Positions 25,361 through 34,036 of a stretch of DNA of 64,000 bases are shown here, piece by piece; the first letter of the stretch is position 1, and the number at the start of each line of letters is the position of its first letter. Below the pieces are notes generated by a model. The model made no database searches, was not told where the DNA came from, and was given only the letters and a program-made list of their open reading frames with translations. Made by a program: the position numbers and the translations under genes. Source of the DNA: Pseudoflavitalea rhizosphaerae (GTDB lineage Bacteria > Bacteroidota > Bacteroidia > Chitinophagales > Chitinophagaceae); assembly GCF_003991355.1 (NCBI RefSeq), contig NZ_RCSU01000014.1, positions 86,727 to 150,726 of the forward strand, given 5' to 3'.

Positions 25361-26092
25361 ATGCAGATCATTCCGGCAATAGATATTATCGATGGGAAAT
25401 GCGTCAGACTTACCCAGGGCGATTACCAACAAAAAAAGGTCTACAACGAAAACCCGCTCGAAGTTGCGAAACAGTTTGAAGATGCAGGCTTGCAGCGACT
25501 GCACCTGGTAGACCTGGACGGCGCGAAGGCAGGTACGGTGAAGAACTGGAAAGTACTGGAAAGCGTTGCCGGCAAAACCAGGCTGGTAGTGGATTTTGGA
25601 GGAGGGATCAAAAAGAGGGAAGACGTAGATATCGTCTTCAATTCCGGTGCAGCCCTGGCTACCATCGGCAGCCTGGCGGTAAAAGATGAAAACCTCTTTG
25701 TACAATGGCTCAAAGAGTATGGGGCTGATAAATTCCTGTTGGGCGCCGATGTGAAGGATGAGAAGATCGCAGTGGCAGGCTGGCTGGAAACTACCGATAT
25801 TTGGATCTATGATTTCATAGAAAAATACATCGCACAAGGTGTTACGCAAATATTCTGCACTGATGTGAGCAAGGATGGTTTGTTGCAGGGCCCATCAACG
25901 GAATTGTATAAGAATATTCTTTCCAAATTTCCATCATTACATTTTATTGCCAGTGGCGGCGTGAGCTCTGTTGCTGATCTGGATGGGCTGCGCGAGATAG
26001 GATGCAGTGGTGTGATTATAGGAAAAGCATTTTATGAAGGAAGGATCTCTTTGGATGAACTGGTAAGGTTCAACGAAGGAAAAATGAATTAA
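25361..26092 (+). CDS. hisA: Phosphoribosylformimino-AICAR-phosphate isomerase
   Basis: Amadori isomerase of histidine synthesis, 243 residues, half-barrel-duplicated TIM barrel related to HisF. Conserved: IPAIDIIDGKCVRLTQGDY with the catalytic aspartate, LVVDFGGGIK, FCTDVSKDGLLQGPS, and FIASGGVSSVADLD with the phosphate site. Separated from hisF by repeat R4. Confidence 0.96.
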   Translation: MQIIPAIDIIDGKCVRLTQGDYQQKKVYNENPLEVAKQFEDAGLQRLHLVDLDGAKAGTVKNWKVLESVAGKTRLVVDFGGGIKKREDVDIVFNSGAALATIGSLAVKDENLFVQWLKEYGADKFLLGADVKDEKIAVAGWLETTDIWIYDFIEKYIAQGVTQIFCTDVSKDGLLQGPSTELYKNILSKFPSLHFIASGGVSSVADLDGLREIGCSGVIIGKAFYEGRISLDELVRFNEGKMN

Positions 26093-26110
26093 GAGTTTGT
26101 TGTATTTACC

Positions 26111-26237
26111 CGGAGAGCTGGCAGTCGCTCGCCTCCCGGCGAGTGACTTGTATTTGTTCGCCTCCGGCGAACACCGTGTCGCCGGAGGCGACAGAATAAA
26201 ACTCACTCGCCAGAGGCGAGCGACTGCCAGCTCTCCG
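26111..26237. repeat. Nested palindromic repeat, copy R4, between hisA and hisF
   Basis: The longest outer stem: 25 bases from CGGAGAGCTGGCAG pair perfectly with the right end. Just inside this the arms disagree (left CCCGG, right CCAGAGG), so the copy looks like a hybrid of two variants. It begins 18 bases after hisA and ends 19 bases before hisF. Confidence 0.92.
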
Positions 26238-26256
26238 AATTTCAAAAATCTAAGCG

Positions 26257-27021
26257 ATGCTTTGTAAAAGAATTGTTCCATGCCTGGATATCAAAGATGG
26301 CCGCACCGTTAAGGGCACTAATTTCGTGGACCTCCGCGATGCCGGTGATCCTGTTGAACTGGGCGCTCTCTATGCCAGGGAAGGTGCGGATGAACTGGTA
26401 TTTCTCGATATCACTGCTACTGTTGAAAAAAGGAAAACCCTACGCGAACTGGTGAACCGGATCTCACATCATATCAACATACCCTTCACGGTTGGTGGCG
26501 GCATCAGCAGTGTGGAAGACGTGTACGCATTGTTGCAGAATGGCGCCGATAAGATCTCTGTGAATACCGCTGCATTTAAGAATCCGGCACTGGTGAATGA
26601 GCTGGCGAAGGAATTCGGTAGTCAGTGTGTGGTGCTGGCCATCGATACGAGAAAAGAAGAAGATGGCGAATGGTATGTGTACCTGAATGGTGGCCGTGTG
26701 AAAACTGATGTGAAATGTAAGGATTGGGCAAAGCAGGCGGTTGATCTCGGCGCGGGAGAAATTTTGCTGACCTCCATGAACCACGATGGCACCAAAGCAG
26801 GGTTTGCCCTGGACATCACGAAGGAACTGGCTACAACACTGCCTGTACCTGTGATTGCGAGTGGCGGCGGCGGCACAATGGAGCATTTTGTGGACGTGTT
26901 CAATGAGGCAAAAGCCGATGCAGCACTGGCTGCCAGCATTTTCCATTTCAAGGAGATCAGTATCCCGGAATTAAAAGGATATTTGCAGGAGAAGAAAATA
27001 AATATCAGACCTATAGCGTAA
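26257..27021 (+). CDS. hisF: Imidazole glycerol phosphate synthase, cyclase subunit
   Basis: Uses ammonia from HisH to form imidazole glycerol phosphate and AICAR. The 254-residue barrel has [16 protein letters not shown] with the catalytic aspartate, [27 protein letters not shown] with the second aspartate, and the phosphate site VIASGGGG. hisIE begins 10 bases later. Confidence 0.97.
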   Translation: MLCKRIVPCLDIKDGRTVKGTNFVDLRDAGDPVELGALYAREGADELVFLDITATVEKRKTLRELVNRISHHINIPFTVGGGISSVEDVYALLQNGADKISVNTAAFKNPALVNELAKEFGSQCVVLAIDTRKEEDGEWYVYLNGGRVKTDVKCKDWAKQAVDLGAGEILLTSMNHDGTKAGFALDITKELATTLPVPVIASGGGGTMEHFVDVFNEAKADAALAASIFHFKEISIPELKGYLQEKKINIRPIA

Positions 27022-27031
27022 ATAAAGCACC

Positions 27032-27628
27032 ATGAAAATCGATTACTCCAAATATGCAGATGGTCTTGTGCCCGCCATTGTGCAGGATTTCAACACACAT
27101 AAAGTGCTCATGCTCGGCTTCATGAATGAAGAAGCTGTGAAGAAAACAATGGCCGAAGGCAAAGTCACTTTTTACAGCCGCAGCAAACAGCGTCTCTGGA
27201 CCAAAGGTGAGGAGAGTGGCAACCACCTGATAGTAAAAGAAGTGATGTCGGATTGTGATAACGATACCCTGCTCATCAAGGCGCATCCGCTCGGGCCTAC
27301 CTGTCATACCGGTGCAGACACCTGCTGGAGTGAACGCAATCATTCCGATGAATTCCTTTATTATCTTGAAGATATCATCAATCTCCGCAAACAGAGCACC
27401 GATGCAAAATCCTATGTACGGGACCTTTTCGGACGGGGAATCAACAAGATAGCCCAGAAAGTAGGGGAGGAAGCCGTGGAACTGGTGATCGAGGCAAAGG
27501 ACAATAACGATGATCTTTTCCTCAATGAGGCCGCGGATCTCATATTCCATTATTTGATTTTACTTAACGCAAAAGGGCATAAATTGCAGGATGTCGTGGA
27601 TATCTTAAAATCACGGCATTCAAAATAG
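27032..27628 (+). CDS. hisI: Bifunctional phosphoribosyl-AMP cyclohydrolase / phosphoribosyl-ATP pyrophosphatase
   Basis: HisIE fusion for steps two and three of the pathway, 198 residues. The HisI half carries the zinc and magnesium ligands (LGFMNEEAV, RLWTKGEESGN, DCDNDTLL, GPTCHTGADTCW). The HisE half (from about residue 108) has the helical pyrophosphatase core with KVGEEAVELVIEAKDN and EAADLIFHYL. Last his gene here; with it every histidine pathway activity is encoded in the window. A TlpA-type gene starts 4 bases downstream. Confidence 0.96.
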   Translation: MKIDYSKYADGLVPAIVQDFNTHKVLMLGFMNEEAVKKTMAEGKVTFYSRSKQRLWTKGEESGNHLIVKEVMSDCDNDTLLIKAHPLGPTCHTGADTCWSERNHSDEFLYYLEDIINLRKQSTDAKSYVRDLFGRGINKIAQKVGEEAVELVIEAKDNNDDLFLNEAADLIFHYLILLNAKGHKLQDVVDILKSRHSK

Positions 27629-27632
27629 AATT

Positions 27633-28721
27633 ATGAAAAGATTTTTCGCCCTGTTGCTGATCATTCCGGCAGGCCTTTTTGCGCAGCAGAAAGGTTTTGT
27701 TGTTACTGGCTCACTCAAAGGTTTACCGGAAGGATCTGAAGTAACGCTCAGTGATGCCAATAACGTTGAAGATACGCTTGCCAGAGCGGTGGTGACTAAG
27801 AACCAGTTTGTGTTGAAAGGAACCGTGCAGGAACCGAATGTATTTTTCCTCAATCTACATGGACCGCAGAAGAAATCATTCGTATTCATCGGCAATGAAA
27901 ATGTGACCCTGAGCGGTGATGTTGCCGAGATGTCCAATCTCCAGGTAAAAGGTTCTTCCATTCATGATGATTACAGCAATTACGCCAAACAATTCAATCC
28001 TTTGTTCGAGCAATTGACAGCGCTCACACAAAAGATCAACGGAACACCTAATATTCAGCCCGGCGACAGCCTGTTGCTGCAACACCAGGCATTGATCGAT
28101 CTCATCATCGGTAAGATCGATTCTTATGTTGATGCCCATAATGCTTCCCCTGTTGCGCCATTCCTGATGGTGGTGACTGCGCAGCTGGACCAGGATATGG
28201 CCAGCACCGAAAGAAGGTTTGCCAAGCTGAAACCTGCTGCACAGGAAGGTTTTTATGGAAAGATCATCAAAGAGCGCATCGATAAGAGCAAGATCGGACA
28301 GATTGGATCACAGGCCCCCGGGTTCACACAAGCAGATGTTGATGGAAAAGATGTGGCCCTTTCTTCTTTCCGAGGCAAATATGTTCTGGTTGATTTCTGG
28401 GCCAGCTGGTGCAAGCCCTGCCGTATGGAAAATCCCAATGTAGTGGAAAGCTACAATGAATTCAAAGCAAAGAATTTCACCGTACTTGGCGTATCACTCG
28501 ATCGTGAAAAAGAATCCTGGCTTGCTGCTATCAAAGAAGACAAACTCGACTGGACGCATGTCAGCGATCTCCAGTTCTGGAATAATGCCGTAGCCCGTTT
28601 GTATGGCATCGAAGGGATCCCCGCTAATCTACTGATCGATCCGGATGGAAAAGTAGTGGCCCGGAACCTGCGTGGAGAAGCACTTAAAGCAAAACTCAGA
28701 GAATTACTCGGAAGCAATTAA
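27633..28721 (+). CDS. TlpA-like thioredoxin with DUF4369 domain
   Basis: Periplasmic redox protein, 362 residues. A signal peptide (MKRFFALLLIIPAGLFAQ) precedes an N-terminal beta-rich DUF4369-type domain (about 20-110), a helical middle, and a C-terminal TlpA/AhpC-TSA thioredoxin fold with C260-K-P-C263 in DFWASWCKPCRMENP. Such proteins reduce disulfides or assist cytochrome c maturation in Bacteroidota. Only 4 bases separate it from hisIE, so it is probably on the same message although functionally unrelated. Confidence 0.9.
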   Translation: MKRFFALLLIIPAGLFAQQKGFVVTGSLKGLPEGSEVTLSDANNVEDTLARAVVTKNQFVLKGTVQEPNVFFLNLHGPQKKSFVFIGNENVTLSGDVAEMSNLQVKGSSIHDDYSNYAKQFNPLFEQLTALTQKINGTPNIQPGDSLLLQHQALIDLIIGKIDSYVDAHNASPVAPFLMVVTAQLDQDMASTERRFAKLKPAAQEGFYGKIIKERIDKSKIGQIGSQAPGFTQADVDGKDVALSSFRGKYVLVDFWASWCKPCRMENPNVVESYNEFKAKNFTVLGVSLDREKESWLAAIKEDKLDWTHVSDLQFWNNAVARLYGIEGIPANLLIDPDGKVVARNLRGEALKAKLRELLGSN

Positions 28722-28726
28722 TAGGC

Positions 28727-29629
28727 ATGAAAATATTGATCACCGGAGCAAATGGACTGCTGGGACAGCATCTCGTACAGGAGTTGCTGCACCAGCAGTT
28801 CACTGTGGTGGCTACCAGCAAAGGGCCGAACCGTCTGCCTTTTGAGCCATCTGAACAATTCAGTTACCGAAGCCTGGACGTCACCGACGAACTGAACCTT
28901 GAAAAAGTAATGGATGAGGAGCGTCCCGATGTGATCGTTCATGCTGCTGCCATGACGCAGGTGGATGAATGCGAGAAGAATACCGAGCTCTGCGAAAAAG
29001 TTAACGTCTACGGCACCACGCAATTGCTGGTAGATGCTGAAGCTTTCAGCAAATACATCATCTACGTATCAACAGATTTCGTTTTCGATGGTCTCAATGG
29101 CCTTTATCGCGAAGACGATGATCTTCGACCTGTCAATTTCTATGGCTTCACCAAAATGCAGGCAGAAGCGATCATGCATACCAGTGAGATCCCCTGGGCC
29201 ATCGTGCGTACCTGCCTGGTGTACGGCAATCCATTGCAGGGCACACGCAGCAATATCGTTAACTGGGTACGCGAAAGCCTCCAGGAAGGCGAGCCCATCA
29301 AAGTGGTTTCCGACCAGATGCGCACACCTACCTATGTGGGCGATCTCGCCAAAGGTCTTGTTGAAATGATCAAACGCAGGTCCACCGGCATTTACCATCT
29401 CTCCGGCAAAGAGCAACTGACGCCCTACCAGATGGCCCTCAAAACCGCCGATCATTTCAGCCTCGACAAAAGTCTCATCACCGAAGTAACCGCCGACACT
29501 TTCACGCAACCCGCCAAACGTCCGCCCCGCACGGGCTTCGACATTTCCAAAGCGGAAAAAGACCTGAACTACAAACCCCTTTCATTCGAAGAAGGCCTCC
29601 ACCAAATGGGGCAAACCGGCATCGCCTAG
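28727..29629 (+). CDS. RmlD-like NAD(P)-dependent sugar nucleotide reductase
   Basis: Extended short-chain dehydrogenase of 300 residues resembling dTDP-4-dehydrorhamnose reductase. The Rossmann GxxGxxG motif is GANGLLGQHL, the active-site serine/threonine lies in YVSTDFVFDG, and the catalytic YxxxK pair in YGFTKMQAE. No other rhamnose or nucleotide-sugar genes are nearby, so the substrate is uncertain. It starts 5 bases after the thioredoxin gene. No terminator is seen behind it. Confidence 0.8.
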   Translation: MKILITGANGLLGQHLVQELLHQQFTVVATSKGPNRLPFEPSEQFSYRSLDVTDELNLEKVMDEERPDVIVHAAAMTQVDECEKNTELCEKVNVYGTTQLLVDAEAFSKYIIYVSTDFVFDGLNGLYREDDDLRPVNFYGFTKMQAEAIMHTSEIPWAIVRTCLVYGNPLQGTRSNIVNWVRESLQEGEPIKVVSDQMRTPTYVGDLAKGLVEMIKRRSTGIYHLSGKEQLTPYQMALKTADHFSLDKSLITEVTADTFTQPAKRPPRTGFDISKAEKDLNYKPLSFEEGLHQMGQTGIA

Positions 29630-30040
29630 TTCGCAAAATAGCGTACTACTCACCCAATCGGCGCGGCGTTTAACCCCCCATCCGCCCATCTATCCGTCTG
29701 CCATTACTTGTGCTGACGCACATTTCCCCATTCCCCCTCTCCAACTCATTTTACCGGGGAAGTAACGGCCCTTATTGCCGCACATTCGTGATGCTCACCG
29801 GGATCGGAGGGTGTATGCAAACGGGGCCTTCGAAACAAAAGCCCCACAGCCCATCTCAGCTCCGCCGCCCACCCCTTCATCAAAAGTCCATCAAACCTCA
29901 AAGCGTAGGTTTGTTTCGTCAGCCCCATTGTATACACCACCGATCCCACACCGCCCATCACCCACAGAAACCAGCGCAATATCAACAAAGGTTTTCCCCC
30001 GGAAAATGAGTAACTTCCCTCCAGTCACAACCTGTCACTT
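29630..30040. other. Gene-free region holding one GAAACA repeat copy
   Basis: No convincing gene. ORFs of 80-99 codons occur on both strands but lack start signals and seem to be by-products of C-rich sequence. The region holds copy A of the GAAACA...TTGTTTC element (29832-29917). Just before the next gene AAAATGAGTAACTT may include a -7 box; a similar AAAATGTAACTT stands ahead of the paralogous gene at 63190. Confidence 0.6.
29832..29917 (+). repeat. GAAACA...TTGTTTC element, copy A
   Basis: An 86-base segment bounded by GAAACAAAAGC and GGTTTGTTTC, which can pair with one another. It is similar to two copies at 46080-46169 and 46438-46528; with the latter it shares AAAGCGT-GG-TTGTTTC-TCAGCCC at the right end. 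Probably a non-coding mobile or structured element. Confidence 0.6.
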
Positions 30041-30739
30041 ATGAGAAAAATCTACTCTATTCTGCTCTGCAGCATCTCATTGGTTGCATCCGCGCAGATC
30101 AACAACCAGCTTCCGCTGCCTCCTGGAACTGTTTCATTTGTACTGGAAGACCGTCCTGTTCATGAACGCATGCATCCTGCGGTTCAGGGCTCGCCGTTAT
30201 TACAGAATGATTGGGCCGAAGGCGCAGTAACGATGGCCGATGGAAGGAATTTCTACGGCGTTTCGCTTTTATATAATCTCTACGATGATATCCTCTACTT
30301 CAAAAGAGATAAGGAGATGTGTGAGTTCACAGATCCTGTATTACAATTCATGTTCCGGTATGCAAGAGGGAATGATTCCGTTACAGCTCTTTACAGGAGT
30401 GGCTTTCCAGCTACCGGGAAGAATACGGAACGTAGTTTTTACGAGGTGCTGGCGGATGGAAAATACCAGTTGCTGAACCATCGGTACAAAACCCTGGTGA
30501 AAGTGAAAGGGGATTATGTGAGGAAAGATGAGTACAACAAGTTTGAAGACAAGACCCAGCTCTATCTCTACAATACAGACGACAAGAACATCACAAGGCT
30601 CAACAATTTCACAGATCTGTCAACAGCCTTGGGCGTCCAGGCCGGCTCCCTGGCCGGCATCATGGGTAAATCCAAAATAAAAATGAAAAACGAGAACGAC
30701 CTGATCATGCTGGTGACGGCGCTGAATCACAAGAAGTGA
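30041..30739 (+). CDS. Small secreted protein, paralogue of the 63190 gene
   Basis: A 232-residue protein of unknown function with a signal peptide (MRKIYSILLCSISLVASAQ). It shares a pattern with the protein at 63190-63837: GSPLLQNDWAEGAV versus GSPYLLKDWVNGTV, RSGFPATG versus RKGYPASG, SFYEVLADGKYQLL versus TFYQVLMPGKASLL. The conserved part spans about residues 50-190. No enzyme motif is visible. Probably periplasmic or outer-surface exposed, a lineage-specific family. Confidence 0.75.
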   Translation: MRKIYSILLCSISLVASAQINNQLPLPPGTVSFVLEDRPVHERMHPAVQGSPLLQNDWAEGAVTMADGRNFYGVSLLYNLYDDILYFKRDKEMCEFTDPVLQFMFRYARGNDSVTALYRSGFPATGKNTERSFYEVLADGKYQLLNHRYKTLVKVKGDYVRKDEYNKFEDKTQLYLYNTDDKNITRLNNFTDLSTALGVQAGSLAGIMGKSKIKMKNENDLIMLVTALNHKK

Positions 30740-30740
30740 C

Positions 30741-31688
30741 TCAGTTCATCATCAGCACATTCACACTTCTCTGAAGGATGTTGAATGCGATCTCGCTCAT
30801 GAGATTCTCTTTATCCAGCGTTGGGTTCACTTCCGTGATCTCGAAGCAGCATATTTTGCGGTTCTGCATGAATTTGCTGATGAGGTCTTCCGCTTCGCGT
30901 TCGCGGAGGCCATTACTTACAGGGGTTCCCGTGCCTTTGGAAATGGAGGAATCCAGGCTGTCCACATCGAAACTGATATAGATATCCGTGCAGTCGGCGA
31001 GATAGCGGATCACGCTGCGTACCACGTTCTCCGGGCCTTTGCGGCGGACTTCGTTGGTGGAGATCACTTTCATGCCGTATTTATCGATCAGGTATTTTTC
31101 TTCTTTTTCAAAATCGCGGAGCGAGATGAACACTACATCTTCCGGCAACACTTTTGGCGCGATCTTACCGAGGGTTTTGAGTCCGTTCCATTGCTTTCTC
31201 GTTTCATCATCCAGTTCATGAACAGCCATATCCTCATTGTCTTCATTGATGCTCAACGCCAGTGGCATACCGTGAAGGTTACCCGAAGGAGTGGTGTACG
31301 GCGTATGCAGGTCAGCGTGAGCATCTATCCAGATCACGCCCAGTCTTGATTTAGGCTTGGCCATCCGGATACCCGCGATGGTGGCGCCTGCCATGCTATG
31401 ATCGCCACTGAGTACTACCGGAAAGAAATTATTCCTGATGGTATCATGCACTGCTTTGCTTACACGCTCATACATGGTGGCAACCCCTTTGATCCGCTTC
31501 GCATAAGGTGATTCAATGGGCTCATGCAATATCTTATTCTCGTGCGGTACTTTTTCGGAAGGGAAATGGATGAAAAAATTACTCATAAAATCCAGGGCTG
31601 CGATCTTGATGGCGTCGATCCCCAAACTGGCCCCTCTTGTTCCGGCTCCAATTTCAGATGGCACTTCAATCAGCTTAATATTTTTCAT
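30741..31688 (-). CDS. rocF: Arginase/agmatinase-family ureohydrolase (probable arginase)
   Basis: Binuclear manganese hydrolase, 315 residues. The metal ligands are visible: the histidine in VLSGDHSMAGATIAG, the DAHAD cluster in VIWIDAHADLHTP, and the two aspartates in YISFDVDSLDSS. The N-terminal SEIGAGTRGASLGIDAIK and the absence of agmatinase-specific features favour arginase (arginine to ornithine plus urea). It could also be a formiminoglutamase-type relative. Convergent with the small secreted-protein gene, just one base between the stops. Confidence 0.85.
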   Translation of the reverse strand: MKNIKLIEVPSEIGAGTRGASLGIDAIKIAALDFMSNFFIHFPSEKVPHENKILHEPIESPYAKRIKGVATMYERVSKAVHDTIRNNFFPVVLSGDHSMAGATIAGIRMAKPKSRLGVIWIDAHADLHTPYTTPSGNLHGMPLALSINEDNEDMAVHELDDETRKQWNGLKTLGKIAPKVLPEDVVFISLRDFEKEEKYLIDKYGMKVISTNEVRRKGPENVVRSVIRYLADCTDIYISFDVDSLDSSISKGTGTPVSNGLREREAEDLISKFMQNRKICCFEITEVNPTLDKENLMSEIAFNILQRSVNVLMMN

Positions 31689-31929
31689 ATAGCGAACGTT
31701 TATTACACAATCAGGTTGACTGGCTAAATCAGGAATTCAGTAATTTGAGTGGATGGAACGCTAATAACCTGGAAGGGCATAGTTAACCGGCAGCAAGAGC
31801 TGGGCAAATGGAAGAATAACCTGGGGTTTCCTGGTGCTGGTTGACATGACAGTAGCGTATAGAGCCTAAAGATAGTAAGAGTTTACCAAAAATAAACGAA
31901 CAATTGTTAGTTGGATGGCGCATCTCTAT

Positions 31930-31937
31930 TATATTTG
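31930..31937 (+). promoter_or_regulatory. -7 box of the acyl-CoA dehydrogenase gene
   Basis: TATATTTG matches TAnnTTTG exactly, with TTAG 19 bases upstream (31907-31910) as a weaker -33. It lies 28 bases before the ATG. Confidence 0.5.
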
Positions 31938-31965
31938 TGCTCCGTAAAAAAAACAAAGCGATAAT

Positions 31966-33120
31966 ATGCAGTTTCAATTATCAGAAGAGCAACTCATGAT
32001 CCGTCAGGCTGCGCGTGATTTTGCGCAGCAGGAATGTTTACCCGGTGTTATCGAACGTGATGAACAACAGAAATTCCCCTATGACCAGGTGTATAAACTG
32101 GCCGAACTCGGTTTTATGGGAATGATGGTTGATCCAAAATACGGTGGTTCCGGTTTGGACACTGTCAGCTATGTACTGGCAATGGAAGAGATCAGTAAGA
32201 TCGATGCCAGTGTGAGTGTGTGCATGAGCGTTAACAACAGCCTGGTAAGCTGGGGGCTTGAAGCTTATGGTAATGAAATGCAAAAAGAAAAATACCTGAC
32301 GCCACTGGCGCAGGGAAGAAAAGATGGAAAACTGTACATCGGCGCCTTCCTGCTGAGTGAACCCGAAGCCGGTAGTGATGCTACCTCACAGCGTACCACA
32401 GCCGAAGATAAGGGTGACCATTATCTCCTCAATGGCACCAAGAACTGGATCACCAACGGTTCTTCCGCATCTGTGTACCTGGTGATGGCACAGACGGATG
32501 TGGCAAAAGGAAGCAAAGGAATCAACTGTTTCATCGTTGAAAAGAACTGGCCCGGCGTTGTGGTGGCAGCCAAAGAGAACAAACTCGGAATTCGCGGCAG
32601 CGATACCCATACTATCATGTTCAATGATGTGAAAGTTCCCAAGGAGAATCGGATCGGAGAAGATGGATTCGGTTTCACTTTTGCTATGAAGACATTGTCC
32701 GGAGGCCGTATCGGTATTGCATCCCAGGCCCTCGGAATTGCCAGCGGCGCTTATGAGCTGAGCCTGAAATATGCGAAAGAAAGAAAAGCTTTCGGCAAAG
32801 AGATCATGCACCACCAGGCCATCCAGTTCAAACTCGCGGATATGGCTACACGCATCGAAGCAGCCCGCCTGCTTTGCCTCCGCGCCGCCTGGGATAAAGA
32901 CCAGCACCAGGATTATGCGCTGAGCTCATCCATGGCCAAAGTATTTGCCAGTGAAACGGCCATGTGGACCACTGTTGAAGCCGTTCAGATCCACGGCGGG
33001 TACGGATATGTGAAAGAATACCACGTAGAGCGCCTAATGCGCGATGCCAAGATCACACAGATCTATGAAGGTACTTCCGAAGTACAACGCATCGTGATCG
33101 GACGTTCTATCTTAAAATAG
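31966..33120 (+). CDS. Acyl-CoA dehydrogenase
   Basis: FAD enzyme that forms the trans-2,3 double bond in acyl-CoA during beta-oxidation. At 384 residues it is the short/medium-chain soluble type. Visible features: LSEPEAGSDA, TKNWITNG for FAD binding, ALGIASGAYELSLKYAKERKAFGK, and the catalytic glutamate in QIYEGTSEVQRIVIGR. The exact chain length, or a branched-chain substrate, cannot be told. It has its own promoter and a terminator downstream, so it is a single-gene unit. Confidence 0.93.
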   Translation: MQFQLSEEQLMIRQAARDFAQQECLPGVIERDEQQKFPYDQVYKLAELGFMGMMVDPKYGGSGLDTVSYVLAMEEISKIDASVSVCMSVNNSLVSWGLEAYGNEMQKEKYLTPLAQGRKDGKLYIGAFLLSEPEAGSDATSQRTTAEDKGDHYLLNGTKNWITNGSSASVYLVMAQTDVAKGSKGINCFIVEKNWPGVVVAAKENKLGIRGSDTHTIMFNDVKVPKENRIGEDGFGFTFAMKTLSGGRIGIASQALGIASGAYELSLKYAKERKAFGKEIMHHQAIQFKLADMATRIEAARLLCLRAAWDKDQHQDYALSSSMAKVFASETAMWTTVEAVQIHGGYGYVKEYHVERLMRDAKITQIYEGTSEVQRIVIGRSILK

Positions 33121-33139
33121 GTTTTTTGAAAAGATGACT

Positions 33140-33176
33140 GGACTGTTTCCCTAACCGGAGGCAGTCCTTTCTTTTT
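33140..33176 (+). terminator. Terminator after acyl-CoA dehydrogenase gene
   Basis: Stem GGACTG (33140-33145)/CAGTCC (33162-33167) with further internal pairing (TCC/GGA), followed by TTTCTTTTT. Confidence 0.75.
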
Positions 33177-33212
33177 GGTGCCGCCACTGGGGCTGACTAA
33201 AAAGGTCAGAGA

Positions 33213-33326
33213 GCTGGCAGTCGCTCGCCTCCGGCGAGTGACTTATATTCCGTCGCCTCCGGCGACACAGTGTTCGCCGGAGGCGAACAAATACAAGTCA
33301 CTCGCCGGAGGCGAGCGACTGCCAGC
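33213..33326. repeat. Nested palindromic repeat, copy R5 (inverted orientation)
   Basis: Outer stem starts GCTGGCAGTCGCTCGCC and is complementary at both ends. The inner hairpins come in the order GTCGCC...GGCGAC then TTCGCC...GGCGAA, the reverse of R1, R3, R4, R6 and R8, so this copy is inserted in the opposite direction. It ends just before the -7-like box TAGCTTTG (33344-33351) of the next gene. Confidence 0.92.
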
Positions 33327-33370
33327 CCGCCGATTTTTTGCAGTAGCTTTGCCTCTTCAAATCTCCAAGC

Positions 33371-34036
33371 ATGGTGAATACAGAAGCATACAAGAAGCTG
33401 AAAGAAGAATTGGATCAGAAAGGAGTTACCCTGGTGGCCGTTTCCAAGATCAAACCTGTATCGGATATCAAAAAACTCTATGATCTCGGTCAGCGGGATT
33501 TTGGCGAGAACTATGTACAGGAGCTGGTGGAAAAGCAACCACAGCTGCCTGCAGATATGCGCTGGCATTTCATCGGACATCTTCAATCCAACAAAGTAAA
33601 ATACATCGCTCCCTTCGTGTACCTGATCCATGGGGTGGACAGTCAGAAATTATTGAAGGAGATCAATAAACAGGCAGCGAAGCTTAACAGGGTGATCCCT
33701 GTGCTGCTGCAGGTGTATATCGCGCGGGAAGAATCCAAGTTCGGGCTGGACGCCGAAGAACTGGAAGCGGTGCTGACCTCAGAAGAAACGGCCTCCTTCA
33801 AAAATATCCGCATTGAAGGACTGATGGGAATGGCTTCTTTTACCAGTAATACAGATGCTGTGCGCGCAGAATTCAAAACATTAAAGGGCCTGGCCGACCG
33901 CTGGGCATCCCATATCACAGAAAATATTCAACTGAAAACACTATCCTTCGGTATGAGCGGCGATTATGCCATCGCTATTGAGGAAGGTTCCGATATGGTG
34001 AGGATCGGTAGCCTGCTTTTCGGCGCACGGAACTGA
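33371..34036 (+). CDS. YggS/PROSC-family PLP homeostasis protein
   Basis: PLP-binding single barrel of 221 residues, thought to carry or buffer pyridoxal phosphate rather than catalyse a reaction. The PLP lysine is K26 in LVAVSKIKP. Conserved FGENYVQEL, WHFIGHLQSNK, GLMGMASF and the phosphate-binding LSFGMSGDYAIAIEEGSDMVRIGS are all present. Its TAGCTTTG box lies directly behind repeat R5. Cytoplasmic. Confidence 0.93.
   Translation: MVNTEAYKKLKEELDQKGVTLVAVSKIKPVSDIKKLYDLGQRDFGENYVQELVEKQPQLPADMRWHFIGHLQSNKVKYIAPFVYLIHGVDSQKLLKEINKQAAKLNRVIPVLLQVYIAREESKFGLDAEELEAVLTSEETASFKNIRIEGLMGMASFTSNTDAVRAEFKTLKGLADRWASHITENIQLKTLSFGMSGDYAIAIEEGSDMVRIGSLLFGARN

Noticed and set aside
29746..29988. 80-codon minus-strand ORF in the region after the RmlD-like gene
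   Set aside because: Overlaps a repeated non-coding element also found at 46 kb, has no start signal, and the frames of the copies are not conserved as protein.
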